Positions 34,599 to 42,893 are shown, counted from the stretch's first letter. The stretch: 64,000 nucleotides of DNA from UBA1422 sp041859095 (GCA_041859095.1 JBHEKY010000016.1:1-64000), one strand, 5' to 3'. Notes: a model not told the origin generated them from the sequence alone. A program made the numbers and translations.

Positions 34599-35402
34599 TT
34601 AGTTTTGGGCTTTTTGGTCTTTCATAAACTGTACCCATTCGTCATAGATGGCTTTCAATCTATTGTCCAGATGGCTCAGTGCCTCTTGTTCAATCTCGGC
34701 GGGTACGCCGTAGTGCATTTGGGCAATGGATCCGGCAATGGCCGCCAGGGTATCGCTGTCTCCTCCAAGGGAAACGGCATTACGCACGGCGTCTTCAAAA
34801 TCAGTAGACTCCAGCACTGCCATAATCGCCTGTGGGACAGTATCCTGACAGGTTTCATTAAATTGATATCCCTCACGTATTTCGTCCAACGTGAAGTTCA
34901 TGGGATAGTAATTCAGGTTGATATACTCCCGAATTTCTGTAAGGCTCTTTCCCTCTTTCGCAAGAAAAATCGCAACAGCTGTGGCCTCTGCGCCTTTCAT
35001 TCCTTCAGGATGATTGTGGCTTATTTCAGTAACCTTGGCCGATAGCTCTTTGGCCTCTTCCAAGGATTTTGCCACAAGTCCGCATCCGCTGACACGCATC
35101 GCTGCACCATTGCCATAACTGTTGTAAGGTAAGGGGTTATCCGTGTACATCCATTGATAAAAATTGCCGCCATAGCCACAATTCAAATAAGGCTGTCCGA
35201 TCACTTGCATATATTTGGTGGCCTTGCGGCCCAAGTCGGCATAATTCCCTTTGCACTCCATGATCGCTTTCCCTACGGCAAGGGTCATAATGCTATCATC
35301 TGTGACAAAACATTCTTCTTTAAAAAAATCAAAGTCTTTGGTTTTGATATTGTCAAACTCAAACCGAGATCCAACGATGTCTCCGACAATCGCTCCAAGC
35401 AT
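34599..35402 (-). CDS. ADP-ribosylglycohydrolase (DraG/ARH family)
   Basis: 267 residues. The dinuclear metal site is supplied by FVTDDSIMTLAVG (about 32-44) and SLGGDSDTLAAIAGSIAQ near residue 217, the hallmark of the family; GAIVGDIVGSRFE starts the protein. Members remove ADP-ribose from proteins, nucleic acids or small molecules. No ADP-ribosyltransferase gene is visible in the window, so a housekeeping role is as likely as toxin reversal. Likely co-transcribed with the HAD phosphatase downstream. Confidence 0.92.
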   Translation of the reverse strand: MLGAIVGDIVGSRFEFDNIKTKDFDFFKEECFVTDDSIMTLAVGKAIMECKGNYADLGRKATKYMQVIGQPYLNCGYGGNFYQWMYTDNPLPYNSYGNGAAMRVSGCGLVAKSLEEAKELSAKVTEISHNHPEGMKGAEATAVAIFLAKEGKSLTEIREYINLNYYPMNFTLDEIREGYQFNETCQDTVPQAIMAVLESTDFEDAVRNAVSLGGDSDTLAAIAGSIAQMHYGVPAEIEQEALSHLDNRLKAIYDEWVQFMKDQKAQN

Positions 35403-35489
35403 AATGATTCTCCTTCCAATATGCTGCTAAATTTTGCAGAATAAGAACATATTACCACTTTTTCGCCTAGATTCAAGGCATTTCTCCGA

Positions 35490-36473
35490 CTATTCGTACT
35501 GGGAGGTTGCCTCATCCATCAAGCATTTCATCTCATCGATGACCCATGGCGGTGAAATGACCTTGGCTTTGTTGCCAAATCCAATCAGCCAGGACAAAAA
35601 TGGTGGGCTGATGGCAGCCTTGAAGTGAACCACAAAACGGTCTTCCCCCTGAGGCACCATGATAATATCCTGTCCAAACTTGTCCATCAAAGGGCCTGCC
35701 AGCTCATTGCTGAATTCTACGCACATATCTGCTCGCTTGCCACCATACATGCGGAAAACAGGTCGGAGCTCCTTCATCAGATCAAAGGCCGCTTCCGGCA
35801 ATTCCCGTTCCTCTGGCAATACAGAAACAGCCTGCATGCGATCCACCCGGTAGTAGGCGTATTGCTTCCATTCGCTTTCGTAAACCACCAAATAGTAATT
35901 GTCACTGTCAAAGGTCAGCGCAATGGGGGATTTCACATAGAATTTGCCTTCCTTGCGAAGAACCTTTTCTTTGTTTAGGTTTCGGTCAAAATACTGGAAA
36001 GTGATTTTACGGTTGGTGGAAATTGCCTCGTGAATGGCATCCACGCTATAATAAATCAGTTCACTGTTGTTTTTGACCCGGTCATATACGTGAACCTGAC
36101 GCCGAAGCAATGATTCGTTGTGATGGCTGGTCAGGGCTGTGAGTTTTTTGATCAGCTCCATGCTTTTTTTGTGGGTGATAAATCGGGAAGCCTCCACCGT
36201 ATCCACCAGAAGCTTAATCTCCGGCAGTTCAAATTCCCGGGATGCCACATAGTAATCGTGGGTCTTGCTCTTTCTTTTCTCAATATCCAATCCATAGCAG
36301 TCACGTAAAAGTTCCAGGTCATCATAAATGCTACGGCGTTCCGCGGCAATTCCCTGGACTTCTAGCTTCTTGATGATTTCATTGACTGTGATGGTATGGT
36401 TCTCGTCGGTCTCCTCCAAAAGGATCCGCATAATATATAAAAGTTTTAGCTTTTGTTTGGCTTGCTTGGGCAT
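35490..36473 (-). CDS. WYL-domain transcriptional regulator
   Basis: 327 residues from the ATG at 36473 (MPKQAKQKLK), which has AAAGGTGG upstream; the track to 36533 has no ribosome site. N-terminal winged helix (about 1-75, AAERRSIYDDLELLRDCYGL), WYL domain (about 130-215, IHEAISTNRKITFQYFD), and a C-terminal WCX region. WYL proteins bind nucleotide or nucleic-acid ligands and often control stress or defence genes. Its targets are unknown, but the repeat-rich non-coding stretch just upstream (36.6-37.1 kb) could contain its binding sites. Confidence 0.88.
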   Translation of the reverse strand: MPKQAKQKLKLLYIMRILLEETDENHTITVNEIIKKLEVQGIAAERRSIYDDLELLRDCYGLDIEKRKSKTHDYYVASREFELPEIKLLVDTVEASRFITHKKSMELIKKLTALTSHHNESLLRRQVHVYDRVKNNSELIYYSVDAIHEAISTNRKITFQYFDRNLNKEKVLRKEGKFYVKSPIALTFDSDNYYLVVYESEWKQYAYYRVDRMQAVSVLPEERELPEAAFDLMKELRPVFRMYGGKRADMCVEFSNELAGPLMDKFGQDIIMVPQGEDRFVVHFKAAISPPFLSWLIGFGNKAKVISPPWVIDEMKCLMDEATSQYE

Positions 36474-36605
36474 GTTGACACCACCTTTCACTGTCACCAG
36501 TGTACCATTTTTAGTATACCATAAAATGCACACTATATGCGAGTCCTCTCCCCTTGAATCCCTTTGTTCTCAGGAAAAAAGCTACTTAACATGAATTTAC
36601 GTGTT

Positions 36606-36651
36606 CAAACCTGCGTTTAGTTGTGCAAACCTGCGTTTAGTTCTGCAAACC
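36606..36651. repeat. 20-base tandem repeat (2.3 copies)
   Basis: CAAACCTGCGTTTAGTTGTG, then the same unit with TTCTG at the end, then CAAACC. Each unit contains the imperfect inverted repeat AAAC-CTGC-GTTT. It lies 130 bases upstream of the WYL regulator start, where tandem half-sites could serve as operators. Confidence 0.75.
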
Positions 36652-36980
36652 GATTATTTTTGTATAAACATGCAACGCATACCTCGAGTATGCGTGTTTT
36701 ATGCAACGGACCCGACTTCTCCGGATTGAAAATATGACAAAATCGCTTATTTGTCGAAAAAAACATAGTTTTAGTCCAAAATCAATGGTAGTTGACATAA
36801 TGTTGACACCCGAATCGCGATTTGCGAATGCGATTCGGCACCTCTCATGCATAAATATGTCAAATCAAAAATTTGCCTCAAATATCCGTAGTATTCGGTG
36901 ATTTTCTGGAAGAAAATATGTATATGGTCTAAATTTTCGAGATTCGTCATATTTTATCTGAAGATCCCTGGTTCCAAAAC

Positions 36981-37078
36981 GATTATGGGGCCTCTGCAGA
37001 TTTCAAATGGGGATTATGGGATCTCTGCAGATTTTAAATGGGGATTATGGGGCCTCTGCAGATTTCAAATGGGGATTA
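36981..37078. repeat. 31-base direct repeat, three copies plus a five-base end
   Basis: Units at 36981-37011, 37012-37042 and 37043-37073, each starting GATTATGGG and ending AAATGGG, with a final GATTA. Units 1 and 3 are identical and unit 2 differs at a few bases. Contiguous copies without spacers exclude a CRISPR array. Confidence 0.9.
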
Positions 37079-37084
37079 AAGGAA

Positions 37085-37110
37085 ATCCCACCGCAGGGGT
37101 GCGGTGGGAT
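37085..37110 (-). terminator. Terminator of the esterase gene
   Basis: ATCCCACCGC pairs perfectly with GCGGTGGGAT around a six-base loop. The T run after it on the minus strand is interrupted (TTTCCTTT). It lies 25 bases after the alpha/beta hydrolase stop. Confidence 0.7.
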
Positions 37111-37134
37111 GGTTGAATTAATATGGGGCAATCA

Positions 37135-38094
37135 CTATATGATTATGTCTCTTTGCGTAACCAATGCGCAGACTTCGCCAATGGCCCGTTTCGCCTCTTC
37201 AATAGGCAGAAGGACCCAGTCATGTTGCATTTTCTCATATTCATACCCTGCCACTTGGAAGCTGCCGTTTTGCTTTTCATCACAAAATTCCTGGCAGTCA
37301 GGGAAAAAGATTTCTTCTGTGCCGTAAAAGACGGCGATTTTACCAAGTCCGGATAAGTCCCCAAACTTTGGAGAAACCGTGTAATGGTCTGCGGCAACAT
37401 CTCCCCGATATTTCTCCCCGATTTCTCGCAAACCAGTCACATCAAGAATCACATCCCTCTTTTCATATTCAGGAATTCTTGTGTTTGTCAGCGCGATGTC
37501 CAACCAGGGCGAAAACAAAATAATCTGCTCAGGCGAAAAGAGTTCTTTGTCGGTAAGTGCTTCGTCCCGAATCTTCATGGCTAGCGCCAGCGCTAAACCG
37601 CCCCCCGCAGAATCACCCATTAGAACAAAGTGGCGATTGGAATCTGCCGCTTGTAGTTTTTTGTATGCTAAAAAACTCATCTCCATTGCATCCGTCGCTG
37701 TATTTTCAGGGGCTAGAGGATAATCAACGTACGATACGGCACATCCTGTTTGCTTGACCAATGTTTTCATCAATGCGAAATGCATTCCGGTTGCTTCCAT
37801 GGAATATCCGCCGCCGTGAAAATATACAATGTGGACATTTGCCCCTGTATTTTGGATATTTGCCCCTGCATTTTGGGCATTGGTCCCTGTATTTTGGAGC
37901 TTCGTATCAGCCTGCAAAGGTTGTATGGTGCAAACCGTACGATTATTCACCACCATGGTTGATGTTAAATATTGTTTGTGGGACATGGTTGGCATTTTAT
38001 GCTTTTCGGATCTTTTGGGCTTCATGAAATTCACCCGGTTTTTAAACCGGATTGCCCCAAGCGTGCCAAAAATGGATTCGCTGATTCTGCTCAT
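37135..38094 (-). CDS. Alpha/beta hydrolase, HSL-family esterase-like
   Basis: 319 residues. The oxyanion-hole motif HGGGY (about 93-97) and nucleophile elbow GDSAGGGLALA (about 159-169) identify the hormone-sensitive-lipase group; the catalytic Asp and His lie near FPDCQEF and MQHDW. The likely role is hydrolysis of short-chain esters. The region before the catalytic domain has an Asn/Gln/Gly-rich insert of three seven-residue repeats (QNTGTNA, QNAGANI, QNTGANV; about residues 67-87), encoded by three 21-base DNA repeats, so repeat number may vary between strains. No signal peptide is seen. Confidence 0.87.
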   Translation of the reverse strand: MSRISESIFGTLGAIRFKNRVNFMKPKRSEKHKMPTMSHKQYLTSTMVVNNRTVCTIQPLQADTKLQNTGTNAQNAGANIQNTGANVHIVYFHGGGYSMEATGMHFALMKTLVKQTGCAVSYVDYPLAPENTATDAMEMSFLAYKKLQAADSNRHFVLMGDSAGGGLALALAMKIRDEALTDKELFSPEQIILFSPWLDIALTNTRIPEYEKRDVILDVTGLREIGEKYRGDVAADHYTVSPKFGDLSGLGKIAVFYGTEEIFFPDCQEFCDEKQNGSFQVAGYEYEKMQHDWVLLPIEEAKRAIGEVCALVTQRDIII

Positions 38095-38202
38095 AAGCCA
38101 CCTCTCTGTAGGTAGGGCTTCACCTTACACCCTATTCAAGTCAAGTGTACCATGTTCTATCTGCCCTTGGTACAAAAATAGTAAAACCGCAGCGCTGTCA
38201 CA

Positions 38203-38232
38203 TTGCACCCCCCCTGTACCCCGTGATATAAT
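38203..38232 (+). promoter_or_regulatory. Promoter of the flavin reductase gene
   Basis: TTGCAC (38203-38208), an 18-base C-rich spacer, and TATAAT (38227-38232), followed by AAAGGAGG before the ATG at 38261. The short leader has no visible riboswitch. Confidence 0.65.
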
Positions 38233-38260
38233 TTTTACATGTACCAAAGGAGGTAATCAT

Positions 38261-39181
38261 ATGAGTTCATACAAGGAATTGAGAATTGTTGACAACTTTT
38301 ACCAGACTTCTGCGTTTTTCCCCATGCCAACCGTGATGATCAGCACCATCGCCGACGACGGTAGTACCTCTCTTGGCTCCTACTCTCTTTGCTTCCCCTA
38401 TTACATTGCAGGTAAAGATTATTACGCCATGTTACTGGAATGCAGGAACTCCTCCAATACGGCGCAGCACCTGTTGCAACGGGGCACTTGCGCCTTGAAC
38501 TTTATCGAAGACAGCAAGCCGGGATTCAAAGAAGCCGTACGTCTGGGATTTCCAGGGGAAACCAGTGCCGAAAAAATGTCCAACTGCAAATTCAAATTGG
38601 AAGAAGGTCAGTGTGATGGAACGCGTCCGTTAATCATGCAGGATGCCTATCAGGTGTTTGAATGCACCTGGGACAGCCAACTGGAAAACGCCTTTGAAGA
38701 TGCCATCCGGGTGGGTCAGTTAGAAGGTGTGGAACCCCCGTACCGAGACTTTAACGGCATCACCAGCAAGTTCGGCTGTCATTTCATCCTAAGGGTTGAT
38801 AAAATTCTCATGAAAGAAAAATACCATGCCGCCATCATCAACGGCGTGAAAGCCTCCGACTTTCCCCGAGTTCCGGTGGATTACGGATACCGAGATTCTA
38901 CAAAATTCTGGTTTACCAGATTCCGAAGGCCTATTGGCATCCCCATCCCGGCAGGCAAAGAGGCGGACTTGCAAAGTGTGTATTATACCGCCAATCGCGT
39001 TGATCCTGATGTGAAATTCACCGAGGACGCCTGCAAACAGCTGGTGCGGGTGCCTCGGGTATTTTTGAAGACCGCTTTGAATGGTTGTGTGGACTGGGCC
39101 AAAGAAAACAATGTCACCCTAATCGATGAGAGCCACATGGCGCAAATCAACGATAAGCGTTCCAAAGAAAAAAGCAAATAA
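38261..39181 (+). CDS. Flavin reductase-like split-barrel FMN protein
   Basis: 306 residues from the ATG at 38261, set by the strong AAAGGAGGTAATCAT ribosome site; the much longer open frame upstream is a shadow of the esterase. The N-terminal half (residues 12-165) is a flavin reductase-like FMN-binding barrel (MPTVMISTIADDGSTSLGSY, NSSNTAQHL). The C-terminal about 130 residues are an extension with YGYRDSTKFWFTRF. Members bind FMN and act as reductases or electron carriers. The physiological partner is unknown. It faces the cydAB genes. Confidence 0.85.
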   Translation: MSSYKELRIVDNFYQTSAFFPMPTVMISTIADDGSTSLGSYSLCFPYYIAGKDYYAMLLECRNSSNTAQHLLQRGTCALNFIEDSKPGFKEAVRLGFPGETSAEKMSNCKFKLEEGQCDGTRPLIMQDAYQVFECTWDSQLENAFEDAIRVGQLEGVEPPYRDFNGITSKFGCHFILRVDKILMKEKYHAAIINGVKASDFPRVPVDYGYRDSTKFWFTRFRRPIGIPIPAGKEADLQSVYYTANRVDPDVKFTEDACKQLVRVPRVFLKTALNGCVDWAKENNVTLIDESHMAQINDKRSKEKSK

Positions 39182-39220
39182 ACGGAACCATGATTTCTTT
39201 TTCTATGCAATGGTTTCTTT

Positions 39221-39311
39221 CACAAAGCGCAAAGCACAAAGCACAAAGCACAAAGCACAAAGCACAAAGCACAAAGCGCAAAGCACAAAGCACAAAGCAC
39301 AAAGCACAAAG
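39221..39311 (+). repeat. Heptamer tandem repeat (CACAAAG), 13 copies
   Basis: Thirteen perfect-period seven-base units; units 2 and 8 read CGCAAAG. The array runs straight into the 5' arm of the terminator at 39308, whose first bases (AAAGCGC) continue the repeat. It lies in the 3' untranslated region of the flavin reductase gene and is a likely slippage hot spot. Confidence 0.95.
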
Positions 39312-39345
39312 CGCCTTGGTCCAAGTTCATGGACCAAGGCGCTTT
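39308..39345. terminator. Long bidirectional terminator between the flavin reductase gene and cydB
   Basis: A perfect 15-base stem, AAAGCGCCTTGGTCC with GGACCAAGGCGCTTT, around an eight-base loop. It serves two converging genes. Confidence 0.85.
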
Positions 39346-39378
39346 GCTTCTACGTATCATCACTATTGGTGGAACTAC

Positions 39379-40395
39379 CTATCTTCTGGCAAAATACCAG
39401 AATTTCCATCCTTGATATACCAATACGATAGGTACAAATATCAGAGCGGCATAAAGCATAACGGTCAGTGTGTACTGACTGCTGGCTGCATCGAATAGAT
39501 TGATGCCGAATTTTGTATCAATGCTGGAGGGCAACATGTAGGGATAGCTGGCCAGATACCCGATGATAACCATCAGCGGTAAGGTCAGCATCCCGAAAAC
39601 CAAACTGAACCAAGCAGATTTTTTCCAAGTGAATAAAATATTGGTCAGGGCCACCAAAACCAGAAGCACCGGAATCGCCCAAAGGATTGGGGCATCGGCG
39701 AACAGCTGGCTTCTTCCAAAGATGCCTTCTCCTGTATTGAATGCCATCATTTCATAAATCACCGCCAGGGCAGCCACGATGGATGCCTTAAAGGAAATGC
39801 CAAATGCTTTCTCTTTGAAGGCTTCTTTATTCTTGCCGCCAGTGAGCACTATCCAGGCGGAGCCTGTGATGATGCAGACAGCCACAAAGAGCACGCCCAT
39901 AATAATGGCATTCATATTAAATATTTCATAGAATTTTCCTTCGTTGCCGTTAGCTCCTAGTTTCAGTCCCCCGAAAAGGTTGGAGAAATATACCCCAAAC
40001 ACCAGAGGAATCAATAAACTGGAAACATTCCATGCCCGGGTCATGATTTTCTGCCAGAGTGGACTTTCATCCTTGTATGCCAGCTCAATGGTGACACCCC
40101 GGATCATCAACAAAATCAGAAGCAGGAAGAATGCCACATAAAGACTTTCCAGGGTCTTGGCAAACACAGCGGGAAATGCGGCAAATGTGCCACCGATTGC
40201 TGTAATCAGCCAGACTTCTATCCCATCCCAGTGTAGCCCTGCAGGCCTCGAAATGGCTTGCTGCGCGGCCTTATCCTTGGTAATGAAGGGTTGAAGCATG
40301 CCGCTGCCTACCACGAAGGATTCAAATGCCAGATAAACGCTCCACGCAGTCAATAAAATTGCAAACCATATGATTGCCAATACATCTTGACTCAT
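39379..40395 (-). CDS. cydB: Cytochrome bd oxidase subunit II
   Basis: 338 residues, eight to nine membrane helices. It has the CydB start IIWFAILLTAWSVYLAFESFV and the block RPAGLHWDGIEVWLITAIGG. Subunit II stabilises the haem-bearing subunit I. The ATG follows the cydA stop without a gap (TAGATG), with the AGGTGTTG ribosome site inside the cydA end. In an anaerobe the enzyme most likely removes oxygen rather than supports growth on it. Confidence 0.95.
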   Translation of the reverse strand: MSQDVLAIIWFAILLTAWSVYLAFESFVVGSGMLQPFITKDKAAQQAISRPAGLHWDGIEVWLITAIGGTFAAFPAVFAKTLESLYVAFFLLLILLMIRGVTIELAYKDESPLWQKIMTRAWNVSSLLIPLVFGVYFSNLFGGLKLGANGNEGKFYEIFNMNAIIMGVLFVAVCIITGSAWIVLTGGKNKEAFKEKAFGISFKASIVAALAVIYEMMAFNTGEGIFGRSQLFADAPILWAIPVLLVLVALTNILFTWKKSAWFSLVFGMLTLPLMVIIGYLASYPYMLPSSIDTKFGINLFDAASSQYTLTVMLYAALIFVPIVLVYQGWKFWYFARR

Positions 40396-41700
40396 CTACA
40401 ACACCTCCTTTTCTTCCAGGCTGGGACCTTTTCGCGCCTTCTTCATCAGAAGATACAGATCCATGGCGAATAGTATAATATAGAACACAATGAGGGTGAA
40501 CAAGGAGAACCAAACGGCACTTTCTGCCACCGTTGAAACCCCATCTTCCACTGTCATCAGATTATATACCAGCCAGGGCTGCCTGCCGACTTCTGCCACA
40601 ATCCACCCCAGGGTGATGGCGATGTACGGCAACGGGATTGCATAGATGGCAATCCGCTGAAACAAACGGTTTTTCTGCAACAGCTTTGGCAAAACCAGTA
40701 AGAGCAAGAAGAAGCCAAGGAAAAAATATCCCAGTACTTGCATAATCATAAAGGAATAATATACGAATTTTACAGGGGGTTTTCTATCAAGATTGCTTAG
40801 GTTCTCTTCAGCAGCCTTTAAAGTTGCTTCGGATTTTGCATCAATGGCCTCTTCTTTTGAAGATCCCGTCACTTCACCGGAGGTCATCTGACCGTTGGCA
40901 TCCACCTGGTCTCTTAGAATTGCACCCTTTAATGGTTGGACATCATTTTGTCCAATATACTTTGCATAGATGTTTCCCTCAATGGGAATCAGTATGCTGG
41001 CCATCAAACCCACAATCACTGCCACGGTCATGGATTTTTTAAAGAAAGCGGTTCGTTCCGCATTGGGTGCTTTCAAGTCTTTCATGAAATGGAAAGCGCT
41101 AACGCAAACCACGAAAAACGCGCCAAGCAAAAATGCTGATAGCAAGGTATGGCTTAACATAAACAAGGAATACGGATTGGCCATCACCTCGCCAAAATTG
41201 GTGAGTAGCACTTTAGAATCATCCGCAGCCAGTTCATACCCAACCGGGTGTTGCATAAATCCGTTGGCTGTAATAATCCAAAGCGCAGAAATGGTTGTGC
41301 CCAGCGTAATCAGCCAGACCACGACCATTCGAAATTTGTCCGATAGTTTGTGCCGTTTAAAAATCCAGATTCCTGCAAATGTCGACTCCAGGAAAAACGC
41401 CAGAAGTGCTTCCAGGGCCAATGGGGAGCCAAACACATCTCCCATAAAAATGGAATAAGCTGACCAATTGGTGCCGAACTGAATCGGCATAATCAGGCCT
41501 GTGACGATACCCACTGCAAAGTTGATGACGAAGAGTTCTCCCCAGAAATCAGCGATTCGTCGGTACATCTGATCCTTCTTTACCACTGCTAACGTTTGAA
41601 AAATTGCGGTTAGTAAGATGAGTCCTATGGTTAGCGGTACAAAGAGGAAGTGGAAGGATACAGTAAACGCAAACTGTAACCTGCTTAATAAAACAATCAT
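40396..41700 (-). CDS. cydA: Cytochrome bd oxidase subunit I
   Basis: 434 residues, so the short Q-loop form typical of Firmicutes. Haem ligands visible: H17 (SFHFLFVPLT) and H184 (FMLSHTLLSAF); the proton-path acids are E97 and E105 (LALEALLAFFLEST), and GRQPW follows the Q-loop. The product oxidises quinol and reduces O2 to water in the membrane. No cydC/cydD genes for assembly follow. A consensus-like promoter overlapping a 10-base-arm inverted repeat lies upstream, so the operon is probably repressed or activated by a dedicated regulator. Confidence 0.96.
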   Translation of the reverse strand: MIVLLSRLQFAFTVSFHFLFVPLTIGLILLTAIFQTLAVVKKDQMYRRIADFWGELFVINFAVGIVTGLIMPIQFGTNWSAYSIFMGDVFGSPLALEALLAFFLESTFAGIWIFKRHKLSDKFRMVVVWLITLGTTISALWIITANGFMQHPVGYELAADDSKVLLTNFGEVMANPYSLFMLSHTLLSAFLLGAFFVVCVSAFHFMKDLKAPNAERTAFFKKSMTVAVIVGLMASILIPIEGNIYAKYIGQNDVQPLKGAILRDQVDANGQMTSGEVTGSSKEEAIDAKSEATLKAAEENLSNLDRKPPVKFVYYSFMIMQVLGYFFLGFFLLLLVLPKLLQKNRLFQRIAIYAIPLPYIAITLGWIVAEVGRQPWLVYNLMTVEDGVSTVAESAVWFSLFTLIVFYIILFAMDLYLLMKKARKGPSLEEKEVL

Positions 41701-41732
41701 TGTTTCACCACCTTTTCATTTTGGTATAACGA

Positions 41733-41769
41733 ATTATTGTTTACTATACTTAACATGTCAAGTATAGTA
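41733..41769 (-). promoter_or_regulatory. cydAB promoter with overlapping operator
   Basis: On the minus strand TTGACA (41761-41756), 17 bases, AATAAT (41738-41733). The -35 box lies within a perfect inverted repeat with arms TACTATACTT and AAGTATAGTA (41742-41769, eight-base centre). The operator does not match the Rex consensus TTGTGA-N6-TCACAA, so another regulator is likely. Confidence 0.7.
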
Positions 41770-41832
41770 CTGCACTATTTTGTAGTCAAGCACATTTATC
41801 GAAAAACCTTGGATTTTTTTCTCCTTTCCAAT

Positions 41833-41864
41833 AAAAAAAAGCGATCCCGTTCAACGGAATCGCT
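41833..41864 (-). terminator. Terminator of the padR-DUF2812 operon
   Basis: AGCGAT and CCGTT arms pair in an 11-base stem with one mismatch (41840-41864). An eight-base T run follows on the minus strand. Confidence 0.85.
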
Positions 41865-41876
41865 CCTACCGTTTCT

Positions 41877-42428
41877 TTATTCCATAATCTCTTTTTCTGC
41901 TTTAAGCTGCTTGATTTTTCGATGAAGTGGCAGCGCCAATCCAAACAGCAAAAATAGTCCTAATACCAGCAGTGGCAATCCCATCCACCCATTAAAATTC
42001 CACCCTCCACTTATGGCTTGCTCTATTCCCAGCATTGTGTTTGAAAACCCAATCACAAGTTCGGCTATGCCCAACACAAACCAGAGTTGAAATACTCTTT
42101 GGTAATGTCTCAATTTGGAATTAATATCCGAATAAAGATTAAACGGTCCGTCTTTTGTCTTTTTGCGAAAGTACACCCATCTCATATAGGAAGCGACCTG
42201 CTCCACACCGGTTTCTTCTAGAAACGCAATGTATTTCCGGCTTTCAGGATGAACGGCAACATTATCAAGTAATTCCAATCGATAGGCATATTCTCCCGGC
42301 GGAGTTTCTTCAAATACATATCTGCACCAGGAATAATCGGTCATTGCCAGACCTTTTGCGGCCATTTCATTCAGCCATTTTTCTTCTTTTTCGTAATCGA
42401 TAAAGACTCTCCACATAATATGTTTCAT
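41877..42428 (-). CDS. DUF2812 membrane protein
   Basis: 183 residues. The N-terminal about 110 residues form the soluble DUF2812 domain (MKHIMWRVFIDYEKEEKWLN, GEYAYRLELLD); two membrane helices (about 115-135 and 147-168) and a basic tail follow. Family members are usually encoded directly after a PadR regulator, as here (13 bases apart), and may act as its target or modulator. The exact role is unknown. Autoregulated by the PadR operator upstream of the operon. Confidence 0.88.
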   Translation of the reverse strand: MKHIMWRVFIDYEKEEKWLNEMAAKGLAMTDYSWCRYVFEETPPGEYAYRLELLDNVAVHPESRKYIAFLEETGVEQVASYMRWVYFRKKTKDGPFNLYSDINSKLRHYQRVFQLWFVLGIAELVIGFSNTMLGIEQAISGGWNFNGWMGLPLLVLGLFLLFGLALPLHRKIKQLKAEKEIME

Positions 42429-42441
42429 CGGTCTTTCCTTT

Positions 42442-42795
42442 CTATCTCAAATCGTTATTCTCTACAGTCCTGTTCTCTGCGTTAATCACACGTTTTCCGT
42501 TTTGTACCAGCTCCTCCAAGCGGATCAATTCGTCACGGAGTACTTGCTTGCCCTTCTCCGTTATTTGGTATTCTTTTTTTCTGGCATCCAAAGGACCGGT
42601 CAATGGAACAATCCAACCCTTCTCTACCAAGGTATTGATAGCGCCGTACAAAGTTCCTGCGCCCAGCGATACCCTTTCTCCGCTCATTTCCCGAACCTGC
42701 TGCATAATGCCGTAGCCATGCATTGGGGTTTCCAGTGACAGCAGGATATAATATACCGCCTCAGTTAAGGCCGATTGTTGGTTTTGCTCGCCCAT
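42442..42795 (-). CDS. PadR-family transcriptional regulator
   Basis: 117 residues from the ATG at 42795 (MGEQNQQSALTE), which has AAAGGAG six bases upstream. PadR winged helix (about residues 8-80) with SLETPMHGYGIMQQVREM and GAGTLYGAINTLVEKGWI, then a short dimerisation helix. PadR proteins repress their own operon and respond to small molecules or envelope stress. A long inverted repeat overlaps a fully consensus promoter just upstream. Confidence 0.93.
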   Translation of the reverse strand: MGEQNQQSALTEAVYYILLSLETPMHGYGIMQQVREMSGERVSLGAGTLYGAINTLVEKGWIVPLTGPLDARKKEYQITEKGKQVLRDELIRLEELVQNGKRVINAENRTVENNDLR

Positions 42796-42842
42796 GTTAT
42801 CTCCTTTTGATCGGTAGCATTCCATTTATTACGCATAACGAT

Positions 42843-42893
42843 ATATCGTCTACCGACATATCAAATTATATCGGCAGACGATATAGTTGTCAA
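42843..42893 (-). promoter_or_regulatory. padR promoter and PadR operator
   Basis: On the minus strand the perfect consensus TTGACA (42893-42888), 17 bases, TATAAT (42870-42865). The spacer is filled by TATCGTCTGCCGATA. A second half-site copy lies downstream of the -10, forming an inverted repeat of 14-base arms with one mismatch (42843-42856 / 42871-42884). A repressor bound here would shut the promoter fully. Confidence 0.85.

Larger units (their letters stand above)
36474..37084. other. Repeat-rich non-coding region of about 610 bases
   Basis: No credible gene: the frames present are short, lack ribosome sites and run through repeats. It contains a 20-base tandem repeat (36606-36651), a palindrome ACGCATAC-5-GTATGCGT (36675-36695), an inverted repeat CCGAATCGC-11-GCGATTCGG (36810-36838) next to two TTGACA boxes twelve bases apart (36792 and 36804), and three 31-base direct repeats (36981-37073). 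It may hold the WYL gene promoter, an untranslated RNA, or both. Confidence 0.6.

Noticed and set aside
36637..36852. 71-residue minus-strand ORF in the repeat-rich gap
   Set aside because: It runs through palindromes, has no ribosome site, and its composition is not protein-like.
36981..37078. Three 31-base repeats resembling a small CRISPR array
   Set aside because: The copies are contiguous with no spacers, so it is a simple tandem repeat, and no cas gene is in the window.
37829..38260. N-terminal extension of the flavin reductase by about 144 residues
   Set aside because: It is the antisense shadow of the esterase and the promoter region; the ribosome site fixes the ATG at 38261.
39221..39311. 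Open frame over the heptamer array encoding a KHKAQST-type repeat protein
   Set aside because: It is low-complexity translation of a DNA repeat with no convincing start signal, and it overlaps the terminator.
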